Origin: Sphingomonas adhaesiva
Lineage (GTDB): Bacteria > Pseudomonadota > Alphaproteobacteria > Sphingomonadales > Sphingomonadaceae
Assembly (NCBI RefSeq): GCF_036946125.1
Contig: NZ_JAQIJT010000001.1
Span: 1,202,501 to 1,266,500 of the forward strand
Length of the DNA stretch: 64,000 nt
Direction of reading: 5' to 3'
Shown here: positions 23,216 through 33,380 of the stretch, one piece after another
Layout: each line of letters opens with the position of its first letter
Numbering within the stretch: position 1 is the first letter of the stretch
Made by a program: the position numbers and the translations under genes
The notes under the pieces: model-generated
What the model saw: only the letters and a program-made list of their open reading frames with translations
Database searches by the model: none
Told to the model about the DNA's origin: nothing

Positions 23216-24355
23216 ATGAGGGATCGAATGTGGTCGAAATGGCTGGTGGCGTGGATCGTCGCGATCCTGCCCGCCATCGCAGGTGCCGACACGATGCGCG
23301 AGGTCGTGTCGATCGACGGAGCCGAGACGGCGGTCGAGCTGCGGCTGGACGATGGCATCGGGGAGTTGCGCTATCGCCCGCGCGGGGGGCGGGAGGCATG
23401 GCGCACGGTGCCGTTGGATACGCTGGCGCCGGTCGTCGCCGTGCTGGCGGATCAGCGGCTCGCGCCCCTGTGGCCGGTGCTGGAGCGATGGGCCGGCCCG
23501 GACCTGACGCTGGCGCGCGACGCGATGCTGACGCGGACGAAGGCTTCCTGGGAACAGCGACGGGCCAGCACACGCGCCGCTCAGCCATCGCAGGGAGCGG
23601 TGCGCAAGCCGATTCGCGCCTTGTTGCAATATGCGGTCGCGTTGCAGGATGCCGGCCGATTCGCCGAAGCGGCGGCGCTGCTGCGGGCGCAACGTGACCT
23701 ACAGCCGGTCAAGAGCGAGTGGGATCGTTCGGAATGGATCACGCTGTCGATCAACCTGGCGAACGTGATGGCGGGTGCCGGAGATCGAGAGGGGGCGATA
23801 GCGGTCCTGGAGCAGGCAAGCGTGCGATTGAAGGGATCGCCCTATGCCATCAACGCGGATCTCAACCGCGCCGCGATGCTGGCGGAGGGCGGGCGATATG
23901 AGGCGGCGCTTTCCGCCGTCGAAGCGGCGGACGCCGCCTTCGCAGGGGCGTCCGGGCACGGCGCAGAGGTGCCCGGCGCCCGCCTGCAATTCGACTGGAT
24001 CCGCGCCTGCGCGCTCAGGGGATTAGGGCGTGAGGCGGAGGCGGCGACGCTGATGGCGTCGTTCCGGTCCGCGGCAACACCGATGCAGGGCCGGTTCGCG
24101 CCGCCCGCCGATCGCGACGTGGAGGAGCGCGGCTGGGCGTGCCTGCGCGATCCGGCGGCGCTCGCCGCGTTGTGGCAGCGCGACCTGACCGCCCCCGCGA
24201 TCGGATCGCTGACCTTCGTCACGGCGCAGCCCGCGATGCAGAGCCTTGGCTACGACCCGGCGACGCTGGATCGCGCGCGGCGCCTCCTCGGCACGCCCGC
24301 GCCGCTGCGGCTGCTGCCCGACCGCTACGCGCCCGCGCTGCGCGCGTGGCAATGA
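23216..24355 (+). CDS. Exported protein with TPR-like helical repeats, unknown function
   Basis: A 379-residue protein with a signal peptide (WLVAWIVAILPAIAGA). After an N-terminal beta part (MREVVSIDGAETAVELRL) come helical pairs of TPR type: LLQYAVALQDAGRFAEAAAL, LANVMAGAGDREGAIAVLEQ, NRAAMLAEGGRYEAALSAVE. Such repeats usually bind proteins; a periplasmic location follows from the signal. ATG 23216 has a GGGGAGGG ribosome site. It interrupts the obgE-proB arrangement on the opposite strand and converges on obgE with a 13-base gap. I do not recognise a named family. Confidence 0.75.
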   Translation: MRDRMWSKWLVAWIVAILPAIAGADTMREVVSIDGAETAVELRLDDGIGELRYRPRGGREAWRTVPLDTLAPVVAVLADQRLAPLWPVLERWAGPDLTLARDAMLTRTKASWEQRRASTRAAQPSQGAVRKPIRALLQYAVALQDAGRFAEAAALLRAQRDLQPVKSEWDRSEWITLSINLANVMAGAGDREGAIAVLEQASVRLKGSPYAINADLNRAAMLAEGGRYEAALSAVEAADAAFAGASGHGAEVPGARLQFDWIRACALRGLGREAEAATLMASFRSAATPMQGRFAPPADRDVEERGWACLRDPAALAALWQRDLTAPAIGSLTFVTAQPAMQSLGYDPATLDRARRLLGTPAPLRLLPDRYAPALRAWQ

Positions 24356-24368
24356 CCGGGCTGCGGCC

Positions 24369-25415
24369 TCACACCGGCGACCAGTCGACCGCGGCTTCGT
24401 CGCCGTCGTCGTCGACCGGCTTTTCGTTCGACGGAATGGCGTCGAGCAGCCGGTCGAGCACCCAGTCCACGCCCACGCCGCTGACGCCGGAGATGGGGAT
24501 GACCTCCGCGCCGCTCGCCTCCTCCAGCTCGGCGGAGAGGGCCGCGATCAGCTCGTCGTCCAGCGTGTCGATCTTGTTGAGCGCGACCACCACGGGCTTT
24601 TCGTCCAGCCCGCCGCCATAAGCGGCCAGCTCGTCGCGCACGATGCGGTAGCTTTCGGCCACGTCCTCGTCGTTCGCATCGACCAGGTGGAGCAGCACGC
24701 GGCACCGCTCGATATGCCCCAGGAAGCGGTCGCCGATGCCTGCGCCGTCCGCCGCCCCCTCGATCAGCCCGGGGATGTCGGCGACGACGAACTCGCGCTG
24801 ATGGTGACGCACCACGCCCAGCTGCGGGCGGGTGGTCGTGAAGGCATAGGCGCCGACCTTCGCCTGCGCGTTGGTCACGCTGTTGATGAAGGTGGACTTG
24901 CCCGCGTTGGGCAGCCCGACCAGCCCCGCGTCGGCCAGCAGCTTGAGCCGCAGCCACACCCACGCCTCCTCGGACGGCCAGCCGGTGCCGTGCTGGCGCG
25001 GCGCGCGGTTGGTCGAGGTCTTGTAGCTGGCGTTGCCGCGTCCGCCGTCGCCGCCGCGCAGGAAGGTGATCCGCTCGCCCACGCGGGTGAGGTCGGCCAG
25101 CAGCGTGCGCTCCTCGTCGTCGGCCAGGATCTGGGTGCCGACCGGCACCTTGATGACCAAATCGTCGCCGCCCCCGCCGGTGCGGTTGCTGCCCGAGCCG
25201 CCGTGCCCGCGCGGGGCGCGGAAATGCTGGGTGTAGCGGAAGTCGATCAGCGTGTTGAGCCCGGCGACCGCCTCGAACACGATGTCCCCGCCCTTGCCGC
25301 CGTTGCCGCCGTCGGGCCCGCCGTATTCGATGTATTTCTCACGCCGGAAACTGACCGCGCCGGGGCCGCCGGCGCCGGAGCGGACGAAGATCTTTGCCTG
25401 GTCTAGAAAGTGCAT
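24369..25415 (-). CDS. obgE: GTPase ObgE/CgtA
   Basis: A 348-residue protein: the Gly-rich OBG domain (FVRSGAGGPGAVSFRREKYI, GGDGGRGN) then a GTPase domain with P-loop GLPNAGKST, switch and DIPGLIEGA, and NKID for guanine specificity. It aids 50S ribosome assembly and links growth to stress signalling. ATG 25415 (MHFLDQAK) is the family's usual start; the frame's first start, four codons earlier, is unlikely. It belongs to the rplU-rpmA-GNAT-obgE-proB group, all on minus. Confidence 0.96.
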   Translation of the reverse strand: MHFLDQAKIFVRSGAGGPGAVSFRREKYIEYGGPDGGNGGKGGDIVFEAVAGLNTLIDFRYTQHFRAPRGHGGSGSNRTGGGGDDLVIKVPVGTQILADDEERTLLADLTRVGERITFLRGGDGGRGNASYKTSTNRAPRQHGTGWPSEEAWVWLRLKLLADAGLVGLPNAGKSTFINSVTNAQAKVGAYAFTTTRPQLGVVRHHQREFVVADIPGLIEGAADGAGIGDRFLGHIERCRVLLHLVDANDEDVAESYRIVRDELAAYGGGLDEKPVVVALNKIDTLDDELIAALSAELEEASGAEVIPISGVSGVGVDWVLDRLLDAIPSNEKPVDDDGDEAAVDWSPV

Positions 25416-25499
25416 GGCGCGCGCCATAGCGCTTTAGCGGAGCTAAAGCACCATGGCGCCGCCCGGTCGGCGCGGTATCGCCGCGACCGACGACGCGGG

Positions 25500-25640
25500 C
25501 TTTGCCCGCGGCGGCCTTCGCGAGACGTTTGCGAAAGGCTGCACCGTGCTCCTGCGCAGGCAGGAACACGGCGTGGACTCGGCGTCGTTGCACCCGTTCT
25601 TGCAAAGGTCTCGCCCCCGCCGGGGAACGGGAAAGGCAGC
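25500..25640. repeat. Intergenic repeat fragment of the same family as 4618-5073
   Basis: Contains GTGCTCCTGCGCAGGCAGGA (about 25546-25565), then TTGCAAAGGTC and CGCCGGGGAACGG in the same order as the tandem unit near 4.6-5.1 kb, with a different middle. It fills the gap between obgE and the tetR gene; no gene is seen there. Confidence 0.7.
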
Positions 25641-25652
25641 GACCGATCCCGT

Positions 25653-26276
25653 TTAGCGATCGCGTGGCGGCGACGCTCCGCGATCCGCGAGCAGCATCTG
25701 CCGCGCGATCACGCGCGCACGGTCGCGCGGAAGCCCCAGCGCGCGCGCCATCGAGGCACCCAGGAGGGCATCGCCCAGCGCCATCAGCACCAACTGGAGC
25801 GTCTCGTCATGGATCGGCACGCCCTTGCCCCCCTGCGCCTGCTCGTGCTCCGCTCCCAGATCCTCGACCAGATCGTGGATCGCGCGCAGGATCGGGTCGA
25901 GCGCATCCTCGTTCCCGTTCAGAATCATCCAGCTCGCCAGCGCGCCCGCGCCTCCGGCCTGTCCGAAGGCGTCGAACGTGAGATCCACGACCTCGGCCGG
26001 GTCATGGATCTCGCGCGCGCGCATCACCGCGTCGCGAATCGTCCCCACGATCCGCTCCGCCATGCTGGCGATCAGCGCCTTTTGCAGCCCGTCGGCCGAG
26101 CCGAAATGGTGGAGCAGATTGGCGTGCGTCCGCCCGATCCGCGCCGCCACCGCCTTCAGCGTCACCGCCTGCGGACCGATCTCCACCAGCAGCGCCCGCG
26201 CCGCCTCCAGCGCCGCCTCGCGCGAGGCCTCCGGGCTCAGCCGACGGCGCGGGGTTGCAACGGATGAAGGACTCAC
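25653..26276 (-). CDS. TetR-family transcriptional repressor
   Basis: A 207-residue regulator. The N-terminal helix-turn-helix reads AARALLVEIGPQAVTLKAVA then RIGRTHANLLHHFGSADGLQ, the TetR DNA-binding signature; the rest is a helical ligand domain. It starts at GTG 26276 and is divergent from the metal-dependent hydrolase gene across a 55-base AT-rich gap, so it most likely controls that gene and itself. The ligand is unknown; a fatty or hydrophobic compound is common for such pairs. Confidence 0.92.
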   Translation of the reverse strand: MSPSSVATPRRRLSPEASREAALEAARALLVEIGPQAVTLKAVAARIGRTHANLLHHFGSADGLQKALIASMAERIVGTIRDAVMRAREIHDPAEVVDLTFDAFGQAGGAGALASWMILNGNEDALDPILRAIHDLVEDLGAEHEQAQGGKGVPIHDETLQLVLMALGDALLGASMARALGLPRDRARVIARQMLLADRGASPPRDR

Positions 26277-26331
26277 TTAATTAACACCACTGTCAATAAT
26301 GAACGTATCTGCATCATCTCTGGAGGTTTCC
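26277..26331. promoter_or_regulatory. Divergent promoter/operator between tetR and hydrolase gene
   Basis: A short AT-rich gap with the palindrome TTAATTAA (26278-26285), a TTAACA -35-like box on plus at 26281 and GTATCT near the right spacing. A strong GGAGG ribosome site (26322-26326) lies before GTG 26332. Likely TetR binding region; the exact operator is not defined. Confidence 0.45.
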
Positions 26332-27183
26332 GTGGCGAAAGCAACCACTCCCGCAGACCTGACGATCACGCCTCGCGACCGTCGCTTCGGTCGCGGCGGT
26401 GCGATCCGGCGCTGGTGGCTGGCCGACGATCCCTATGCGACCGCCTTCTACAATGCGCTGTCGGTGACCTTTCCGAAGGGCGAGGGGTTCTTCGTCGACA
26501 GCGTCCGCAAGTTCCGCGAGGGCACGCCGCCGCGGCTGGAGCGCGAGATCAACGCCTTCATCAAGCAGGAGGTGATCCACACGCGCGAGCATGTCGCGTT
26601 CAACCGGCACGTCGCCGATCAGGGGTATGACACGACGCTGCTCGACCGCGATGTCGACGCCGCGCTGGCGCTGACGAAGGGGCGGCCACCGATCGGCGCG
26701 CTGGCGGCGACCACCGCGCTGGAGCATTTCACCGCGATGCTGGCGCACGAACTGATCGCGAACCCGCGCCATCTGGCGGGTGCGGATCCGCAGGCGCGCG
26801 CGCTGTGGCTCTGGCACGCGGCGGAGGAGATCGAGCACAAGGGCGTCGCCTACGACACGTGGCTCCACGCGACGCGCGACTGGCCGCGCTTCCGGCGGTG
26901 GTGGATCAAGTCGCTGGTGATGTGGATCACGACGTGGCGCTTCTTCACCGGCCGCGCGCGCGGCATGGCGGAACTGCTGCGGCAGGATGGGCTGACGGGG
27001 CCGAAGGTGTGGGCGCGGATGGCGTGGTACGCGTTCGGCAACCCCGGCATGGCGCGCAAGATCGCGGGCGTGTGGGCGGCGTACTTCCTGCCGGGCTTCC
27101 ACCCGTGGAAGCACGACGATCGCCCGCTGATCGGGCTGGCGGAAAGCGATTACGAAGCGGCGGTGCTGCCCAAGGCGGCGTAA
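26332..27183 (+). CDS. Predicted metal-dependent hydrolase (PF10118 family)
   Basis: A 283-residue protein with repeated His/Glu motifs typical of this di-metal, ferritin-like family: EVIHTREHVAFNRH, ALEHFTAMLAHE and HAAEEIEHKGVAYD. The reaction is not established; family members are often found with lipid-related regulators. The GTG at 26332 is chosen over ATG 26299 because a perfect GGAGG stands 5 bases before it. One or two hydrophobic stretches (WWIKSLVMWITTWRFFTG) suggest membrane contact. The divergent TetR protein is its probable repressor. Confidence 0.82.
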   Translation: MAKATTPADLTITPRDRRFGRGGAIRRWWLADDPYATAFYNALSVTFPKGEGFFVDSVRKFREGTPPRLEREINAFIKQEVIHTREHVAFNRHVADQGYDTTLLDRDVDAALALTKGRPPIGALAATTALEHFTAMLAHELIANPRHLAGADPQARALWLWHAAEEIEHKGVAYDTWLHATRDWPRFRRWWIKSLVMWITTWRFFTGRARGMAELLRQDGLTGPKVWARMAWYAFGNPGMARKIAGVWAAYFLPGFHPWKHDDRPLIGLAESDYEAAVLPKAA

Positions 27184-27235
27184 TCGCTCCGTCGGCGCTA
27201 TTGTCCGGGGCGATCACGCGAGCTGCCGGACGGTA

Positions 27236-27268
27236 CCCGTTCCCCGCCGCGGGCCGGGGAACGGGTTT
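27236..27268. terminator. Bidirectional terminator between convergent genes
   Basis: A 10-bp perfect stem CCCGTTCCCC/GGGGAACGGG with a 10-base loop, followed by TTT on plus. It separates the convergent hydrolase and GNAT genes. Confidence 0.75.
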
Positions 27269-27283
27269 CGGACCTCTCGCGGC

Positions 27284-27841
27284 TTATGCCGCGATCGGCA
27301 GCGGTCGTGGGTCGACCTCACCCAGATCGCCGCTCCAGTCGATCGCGAAGTCGATGCACTCCACCTCGCCGTTACGGGCGAGCGTGGGCAGCCGGGACCG
27401 CGATCCCGTCTCGACCATGCCCAGCTTGCGCAGCACGCGACCCGACGCCGGATTGTCGACGAAGTGACGCCCGACCACGCGCTTCAGCCCCAAGGCGTGG
27501 CGCGCCATGTCGAGCACGGCGCGGCCCGCCTCGGTCGCATAGCCGTGGCCCCAGGCGGCGGGGGTCAGCCAATAGCCGATCTCAGAGCGGCCATGCTCGT
27601 CGGGGTGGAGGCCGATCCCGCCGATCAGCCGATGGTCGCCGAACCGCTCGCAGACCTGGAACCGGGCCTCGTGGGGCCCGCGCGGCAGCGCCAGAAAGGC
27701 CTCCGCATCGGCCACGCCATAGGGCCACGGCGCGCGCGAGAGGTTGCGCACCACCGCCTCATGTCCGATCGCGCGCGCCAGCGCGGGCGCATCTTCCGGC
27801 CAGCCGGGGCGCAACGTCAATCGGGGCGTCAACGCGAACAT
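27284..27841 (-). CDS. GNAT-family N-acetyltransferase (RimJ/RimL type)
   Basis: A 185-residue acetyltransferase: FALTPRLTLRPGWPEDAPAL start, IGYWLTPAAWGHGYATEAGR containing the acetyl-CoA-binding Q/RxxGxG/A variant, and FVDNPASGRVLRKLGM. This is the RimJ/RimL pattern, which acetylates protein N termini or small amines; the target is unknown. A GNAT gene between rpmA and obgE is common in alphaproteobacteria, so it is probably ancestral here. ATG 27841 is chosen because homologous sequence begins there. A strong terminator separates it from rpmA. Confidence 0.9.
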   Translation of the reverse strand: MFALTPRLTLRPGWPEDAPALARAIGHEAVVRNLSRAPWPYGVADAEAFLALPRGPHEARFQVCERFGDHRLIGGIGLHPDEHGRSEIGYWLTPAAWGHGYATEAGRAVLDMARHALGLKRVVGRHFVDNPASGRVLRKLGMVETGSRSRLPTLARNGEVECIDFAIDWSGDLGEVDPRPLPIAA

Positions 27842-27923
27842 GCTCCGTCTCCTCGTTCGGGCCGCTGCCACGATGCCGTTACGCGGATGCGACAGCAGCG
27901 GGACAGGGCGGGGAGGGAGCAAG

Positions 27924-27956
27924 AAAAAAGGGAGCCGGGGCGGGCCCGTCTCCCTT
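27924..27956 (-). terminator. Rho-independent terminator of rplU-rpmA
   Basis: On minus, AAGGGAG and CTCCCTT form a 7-bp stem with a GC-rich loop that can pair further (GGGCCCG), followed by TTTTTT. It lies about 70 bases after the rpmA stop. Confidence 0.85.
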
Positions 27957-28024
27957 GTTGGCTGGGTTCCGACATCCGGAACCGGCGGGCCGCCCTGGTG
28001 GGCAACCCGTCTGGTCACCCGATG

Positions 28025-28294
28025 TTATTCGGCCGCAGCCGCCATAATGTCGACCGAGCAGAACTTGCGGCCGAGCTTGCCCTCGTGGAACACCACGCGG
28101 CCGTCGACGAGCGCGAAAAGCGTGTGGTCCTTGCCGATGCCGACGTTGCGGCCCGGATAGAATTTCGTCCCGCGCTGACGCACCAGGATGTTGCCCGCGA
28201 TGGCTTCCTGGCCACCGAACTTCTTCACGCCGAGGCGACGACCGGCCGAATCGCGACCGTTGCGCGACGAACCGCCTGCTTTCTTATGTGCCAT
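28025..28294 (-). CDS. rpmA: 50S ribosomal protein L27
   Basis: An 89-residue L27: MAHKKAGGSSRNGRDSAGRR, LGVKKFGGQ, AGNILVRQRGT and YPGRNVGIGKDHTLFAL. L27's N terminus reaches into the peptidyl-transferase centre. The N terminus begins directly with AHKKAGG, so no cleaved leader is present. It is 26 bases downstream of rplU in the same transcript and ends before a strong terminator. Confidence 0.98.
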   Translation of the reverse strand: MAHKKAGGSSRNGRDSAGRRLGVKKFGGQEAIAGNILVRQRGTKFYPGRNVGIGKDHTLFALVDGRVVFHEGKLGRKFCSVDIMAAAAE

Positions 28295-28320
28295 TGCTCT
28301 TGCTCCTTCGCGCTACGGGA

Positions 28321-28617
28321 TCAGCCGACCGACACGATCTTCAGGATCGTGTGGTTCTGGCGGTGGCCGTTGCGGCGACGATAATTGTGGCGGCGACGCT
28401 TCTTGAAAACGATCACCTTCTCGCCCTTCGCCTGGGCGATGATCTCCGCCGCGACGGTCAGCCCGGCGACATCCTTCAGCTCCGAGCCCTCGCCCGCCAT
28501 CAGCACGTCACCCAGCGTCACCGACGCGCCGGCCTCGCCCTCGATCTTCTCGACGACGATCTTGTCTCCGGCGGCGACGCGGTACTGCTTGCCGCCCGTG
28601 CGCACGACTGCGAACAT
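28321..28617 (-). CDS. rplU: 50S ribosomal protein L21
   Basis: A 98-residue L21: MFAVVRTGGKQYRVAAGDKI, VFKKRRRHNYRRRNGHRQNH and TILKIVSV. It binds 23S rRNA domain I in the large subunit. ATG 28617 is chosen as the family start; an upstream in-frame start adds 11 residues foreign to L21. First gene of the rplU-rpmA operon, with a good housekeeping promoter about 65 bases upstream. Confidence 0.98.
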   Translation of the reverse strand: MFAVVRTGGKQYRVAAGDKIVVEKIEGEAGASVTLGDVLMAGEGSELKDVAGLTVAAEIIAQAKGEKVIVFKKRRRHNYRRRNGHRQNHTILKIVSVG

Positions 28618-28680
28618 GGCTCTTATCACTTCCCAAATGTCATGGCCCAAGGCGGTCAGGCCGCCACGGGAGAAGCGCGG

Positions 28681-28709
28681 CAGCTAGGCGATGGGGTGAT
28701 TCGTGTCAA
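28681..28709 (-). promoter_or_regulatory. Housekeeping (sigma-70 type) promoter of rplU
   Basis: On minus, a perfect -35 TTGACA (28709-28704), 17-base spacer, then TAGCTG (28686-28681) as a weak -10. Position 65 bases upstream of rplU fits. The -35 is exact, the -10 typical of loose alphaproteobacterial elements. Confidence 0.6.
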
Positions 28710-28745
28710 CCGGAAAGGCGCTCCGGCGCAGGCCGGACGTCGCGA

Positions 28746-29171
28746 TCAGTGACGATGCTCGCGCTTCAGCCCGTAGCGCCCGTTCTCCAGCCGGTCGAAC
28801 AGGCCGGCGATCGCGGGGTGGTCGACCGGCTCGTCATCCTCGTCATGGACCAGGTTCTGCTGGCTGACATAGGCGACATAGGTCGCCTCCACGTTCTCCG
28901 CGAGCAGATGGTAGAAGGGCTGGTCCTTGCGCGGGCGGAAGCTCTCCGGGATCGCCTGGTACCATTCCTCGGAATTGGCGAAGACGGGGTCGACGTCGAA
29001 CACCACACCGCGGAAGTCGAGCATGCGGTGCCGCACGACGTCGCCGATCGAAAAGCGCGCATGCGCCACCGGCGGCGCCACCGGATTCGCCGACGCGTCG
29101 TCGCGATCGACGGCAGCGCCGTCGCCGCTGCGCGGGATCGAGGTCGACGGGATTGGGTGCGATCGGTTCAT
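28746..29171 (-). CDS. hspQ: Heat shock protein HspQ (YccV family)
   Basis: A 141-residue protein with the YccV/HspQ beta domain: ARFSIGDVVRHRMLDFRGVV, FDVDPVFANSEEWY, DQPFYHLLAENVE and YVSQQNLV. In enterics HspQ adapts substrates to Lon protease and binds hemimethylated DNA. The first 35 residues are a low-complexity extension not needed for the domain, so the true start could be later. A hairpin after its stop (CCGGCCTGCGCCGG on minus) may end the transcript before rplU. Confidence 0.88.
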   Translation of the reverse strand: MNRSHPIPSTSIPRSGDGAAVDRDDASANPVAPPVAHARFSIGDVVRHRMLDFRGVVFDVDPVFANSEEWYQAIPESFRPRKDQPFYHLLAENVEATYVAYVSQQNLVHDEDDEPVDHPAIAGLFDRLENGRYGLKREHRH

Positions 29172-29297
29172 ACACCCAATCTAGTGAGAAAATCGCATCG
29201 CACAACGCCGACCCGCTTGCGCCGCGCGCACAGTCGAGCTAGGGGCCCCGCTCGATCGCGGCCGGACGAGTCCTCTGGACGCCCGGCGATCCTCTGC

Positions 29298-31003
<1,706 letters not shown>

Positions 31004-31007
<4 letters not shown>

Positions 31008-31399
31008 GGCCGGTCTCCTTGCTTGTCGGATGTCGAGGTCAGTTCCAGCGTCAGCACGACGCGGTCGGGGATGACCTTGGGGGCGAGCTTGCGCCCGCTG
31101 CGTTCCATGCGGACGATGCCGTGGGCGATCATGGCTTTCAGCGTCCGCGACAGGTTGGGCTTGGCGCGCCCGGTCAACGCGACGAGCGCGTCGAGCGACT
31201 CCGGCTCGCGTTCGGCGATGAGGCGGAGCATGTCGCGGTTGGCGGCGGAAAGGATGCGCGCGAAGGATTCGGTCGAGCCGAACCAGACCGCCGGCTCGCC
31301 CCGCGCCGGCTGCTCTTCGCCGCGCATGATGCGCTTGCCCCGCGCCTTCATCTCGTCGGTGTCGGCGATGCCGATCGTCAGCGTCGTCACGGTGCGCAT
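31004..31399 (-). CDS. Winged-helix regulator (HVO_A0114/MarR-like) next to the recombinase
   Basis: A 131-residue DNA-binding protein. The wing-helix region reads LRLIAEREPESLDALVALTG, RAKPNLSRTLKAMIAHGIVR and MERSGRK, the pattern of predicted archaeal/bacterial HVO_A0114-like regulators. It is translationally coupled to the recombinase (4-base overlap), so it probably controls integration or excision. Upstream (31455-31500) lies an AT-rich stretch with TTGTCT and GATAAT elements on minus, a likely promoter. Confidence 0.8.
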
Positions 31400-31530
31400 A
31401 TCTCCCGTCCTGGCAACCGCCGGGCCGGGCGCGAGCGTCAGGCGGGCCGGATGCTATCCACGATCATTATCACCAATAGACAACATCATCCAGGGAAATG
31501 ATGGGGGCGGCTGGCGCGTGTCGCGCGATC

Positions 31531-31782
31531 CTATCGACCGGATGGTCCGAACAACTCGTCGAAGAGGTCGGCGAACCAGCGCTCGAACACCTCGATCTCC
31601 GCCTCGGTGATCGGCACCCGCTCGGGCCAGTCGTCGGTGACGCGCCACGTCTTCGCCTCGGCGGCGGGCGCTGGCCCCCGCCGTGGGTCCGGCTCGACGG
31701 CATAATAGTCGTAGAGATCGTCGGGCAGGATGCCGGCGGCATCGCCAGCGCGGCGAGTGGAGCGAGGGTGACGGTCGGACAC
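31531..31782 (-). CDS. Short acidic protein of unknown function
   Basis: An 83-residue protein starting at GTG 31782. The C-terminal two thirds (DDWPERVPITEAEIEVFERW then FADLFDELFG) is acidic and helical, with Trp/Phe residues; the N terminus is low in complexity. No known domain. It lies upstream of the regulator-recombinase pair on the same strand; similar acidic partners sit next to such regulators on other elements, so a modulator or antitoxin-like partner is possible but unproven. Confidence 0.55.
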   Translation of the reverse strand: MSDRHPRSTRRAGDAAGILPDDLYDYYAVEPDPRRGPAPAAEAKTWRVTDDWPERVPITEAEIEVFERWFADLFDELFGPSGR

Positions 31783-31889
31783 GGACGTCGATGAAGTCTC
31801 CTGTGGTTCGTCGCGGCACTGTCCCGCCCCACGATCCTGCCGCCTCGTTCCCCGCGGTGAAGTGGGCGTGACGCGATACCTCGATCGCG

Positions 31890-32132
31890 TCAGCCGATCG
31901 CAGTGTCGGACGTGCCGTCGGCGCGCCGCGCCTTCGCGAAGGCGCGATCGGTCGCCATAAACCGTTCGAGCATGGGCGCGATCAGCCGTGTGGGATCGGC
32001 GGCGGGCTGGCCGCTCTCGCGAGCGAGCACATCGGCATAGGCGGTAAGGTCGCGGTGCAGGTGCGCCGGCAGTTCCAGCGTGACCTTCACGGGCTTATCG
32101 TCTGCGATGGGACCGAGCTTCAGCTTCGTCAT
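31890..32132 (-). CDS. DUF2274 protein, end of the trb operon
   Basis: An 80-residue protein of the DUF2274 family: KLKLGPIADDKPVKVTLELP, then HLHRDLTAYADVLARESGQP and LIAPMLERFMATDRAFAKAR. The middle resembles a ribbon-helix-helix fold. It is consistently the gene after trbI in ICEs of this group and may regulate the mating genes. It starts 3 bases after the trbI stop. Confidence 0.85.
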   Translation of the reverse strand: MTKLKLGPIADDKPVKVTLELPAHLHRDLTAYADVLARESGQPAADPTRLIAPMLERFMATDRAFAKARRADGTSDTAIG

Positions 32133-32135
32133 GTG

Positions 32136-33380
32136 TCAGTTCCGATAAGGTTCGAGGACGAGGTCGCGGGTGACGATCACGCGGACCGGGAAGCCGGGGC
32201 GGATGGCCAACGTCGGTGCGATGTCGAGCTGGCGGCCGACCACCTGCCGGCCGGTCTGGCTGATCCCGTCCGACGCGCCCTGGCGCAGCGCGCGAACGAA
32301 GTCGCCCTGCTCGCCCGAGCTGCCGGCCTGCGCCCCGACCGACAGCAGCGTGGAGAGGCCGGCGGCCTTGGCGAGATCCCACCAGTGGTGGTCAACGCCG
32401 TCCTCCAGCCCGGCATAGCCCTGCGCGTCGGCACCGGGCTGGCGCTCCAGCACAATCGAGCGGCCGTTGGGGAAGATCAGCCGCGTCCATGCGAGCAGCA
32501 CCCGGCGCTGGCCGAAGCCGACGCCGCTGTCGTACTGGCCGATCAGCCGCGTGCCCTGCGGGATCAGCAGCAGGCGTCCGGTCGGGCTGTCGTAGACGTT
32601 CTCGGTCACCTGCGCGACGATCTGGCCGGGCAGGTCCGAGCGGATGCCGGTGACGAGCGCGGCGGAGATCACCGCGCCGGCCTGCACGACGAAAGGTGAT
32701 GGCGGTGCCGTCACGCGGTCGGGCGCGCCAGTGCGCCGGTCGGCGGGCTGGTTGAGGAAGGCGAGCTGCCGGTCTTGCGCGGTGGGCGTGGCCGTCCGGC
32801 CGGGTGCTCCCATGCCGGCGAGGTTCGGCATCCCGTCGCCGGGCACGCCGCTCGCCGCCGCAGTCTGTGCGCCCGCCTGGAAGAACACCCGGCTGGTGCG
32901 CGCCGCCTCCAGCTCCTGCCGACGCCGTTCCAGTTCCTGGCGGCGACGCTCAGCTTCGGGATCGGGCGCGGCGGGTCCAGCAGGCGCGTCGATCCCCGAA
33001 ACGGGTACGGGCTGGCCGCGGGTCTGCGCGTCAAGGATCGGGCGGCCGAGATCGCCGGGCAGCGGTGGGCCGAGCACCCGGCCGGTGTAATCTTTCGGCA
33101 GCGCGTTGAGGCCGTCCGGCGTAGAGCGCCCATCGGTCGCGTAGACCTCTTCGGCCGGTTTACCGCCTTGCTGGACTTGGAGCGCGTAGATCAGCGCGCC
33201 GCCGAGACCGACGCCGGCGACGCTGCCGAGCACCGCCAGCGCCTTGCGCGACAGTCGGGTGACGCGCGGCGGCTCCGGCCGCAGCCGCATCGGCGCGACC
33301 GGCTCGCCGGTCAGCGGTCGGACATCGTCGTCGGCTTCCGGCAGGCTCGGCGCGCTCTTCTCGGGATCGACGCCGGTCAT
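32136..33380 (-). CDS. trbI: TrbI, conjugation channel protein (VirB10 family)
   Basis: A 414-residue protein: short cytoplasmic tail, one helix (ALAVLGSVAGVGLGGALIYA), a Pro- and Arg/Glu-rich linker (RRRQELERRRQELEAAR) and a C-terminal VirB10 domain (IPQGTRLIGQYDSGVGFGQR, LAWTRLIFPNGRSIVL). It spans both membranes and forms the secretion core with TrbG and TrbF. ATG 33380 overlaps the trbG stop (ATGA); the frame farther upstream shadows trbG. Confidence 0.93.
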   Translation of the reverse strand: MTGVDPEKSAPSLPEADDDVRPLTGEPVAPMRLRPEPPRVTRLSRKALAVLGSVAGVGLGGALIYALQVQQGGKPAEEVYATDGRSTPDGLNALPKDYTGRVLGPPLPGDLGRPILDAQTRGQPVPVSGIDAPAGPAAPDPEAERRRQELERRRQELEAARTSRVFFQAGAQTAAASGVPGDGMPNLAGMGAPGRTATPTAQDRQLAFLNQPADRRTGAPDRVTAPPSPFVVQAGAVISAALVTGIRSDLPGQIVAQVTENVYDSPTGRLLLIPQGTRLIGQYDSGVGFGQRRVLLAWTRLIFPNGRSIVLERQPGADAQGYAGLEDGVDHHWWDLAKAAGLSTLLSVGAQAGSSGEQGDFVRALRQGASDGISQTGRQVVGRQLDIAPTLAIRPGFPVRVIVTRDLVLEPYRN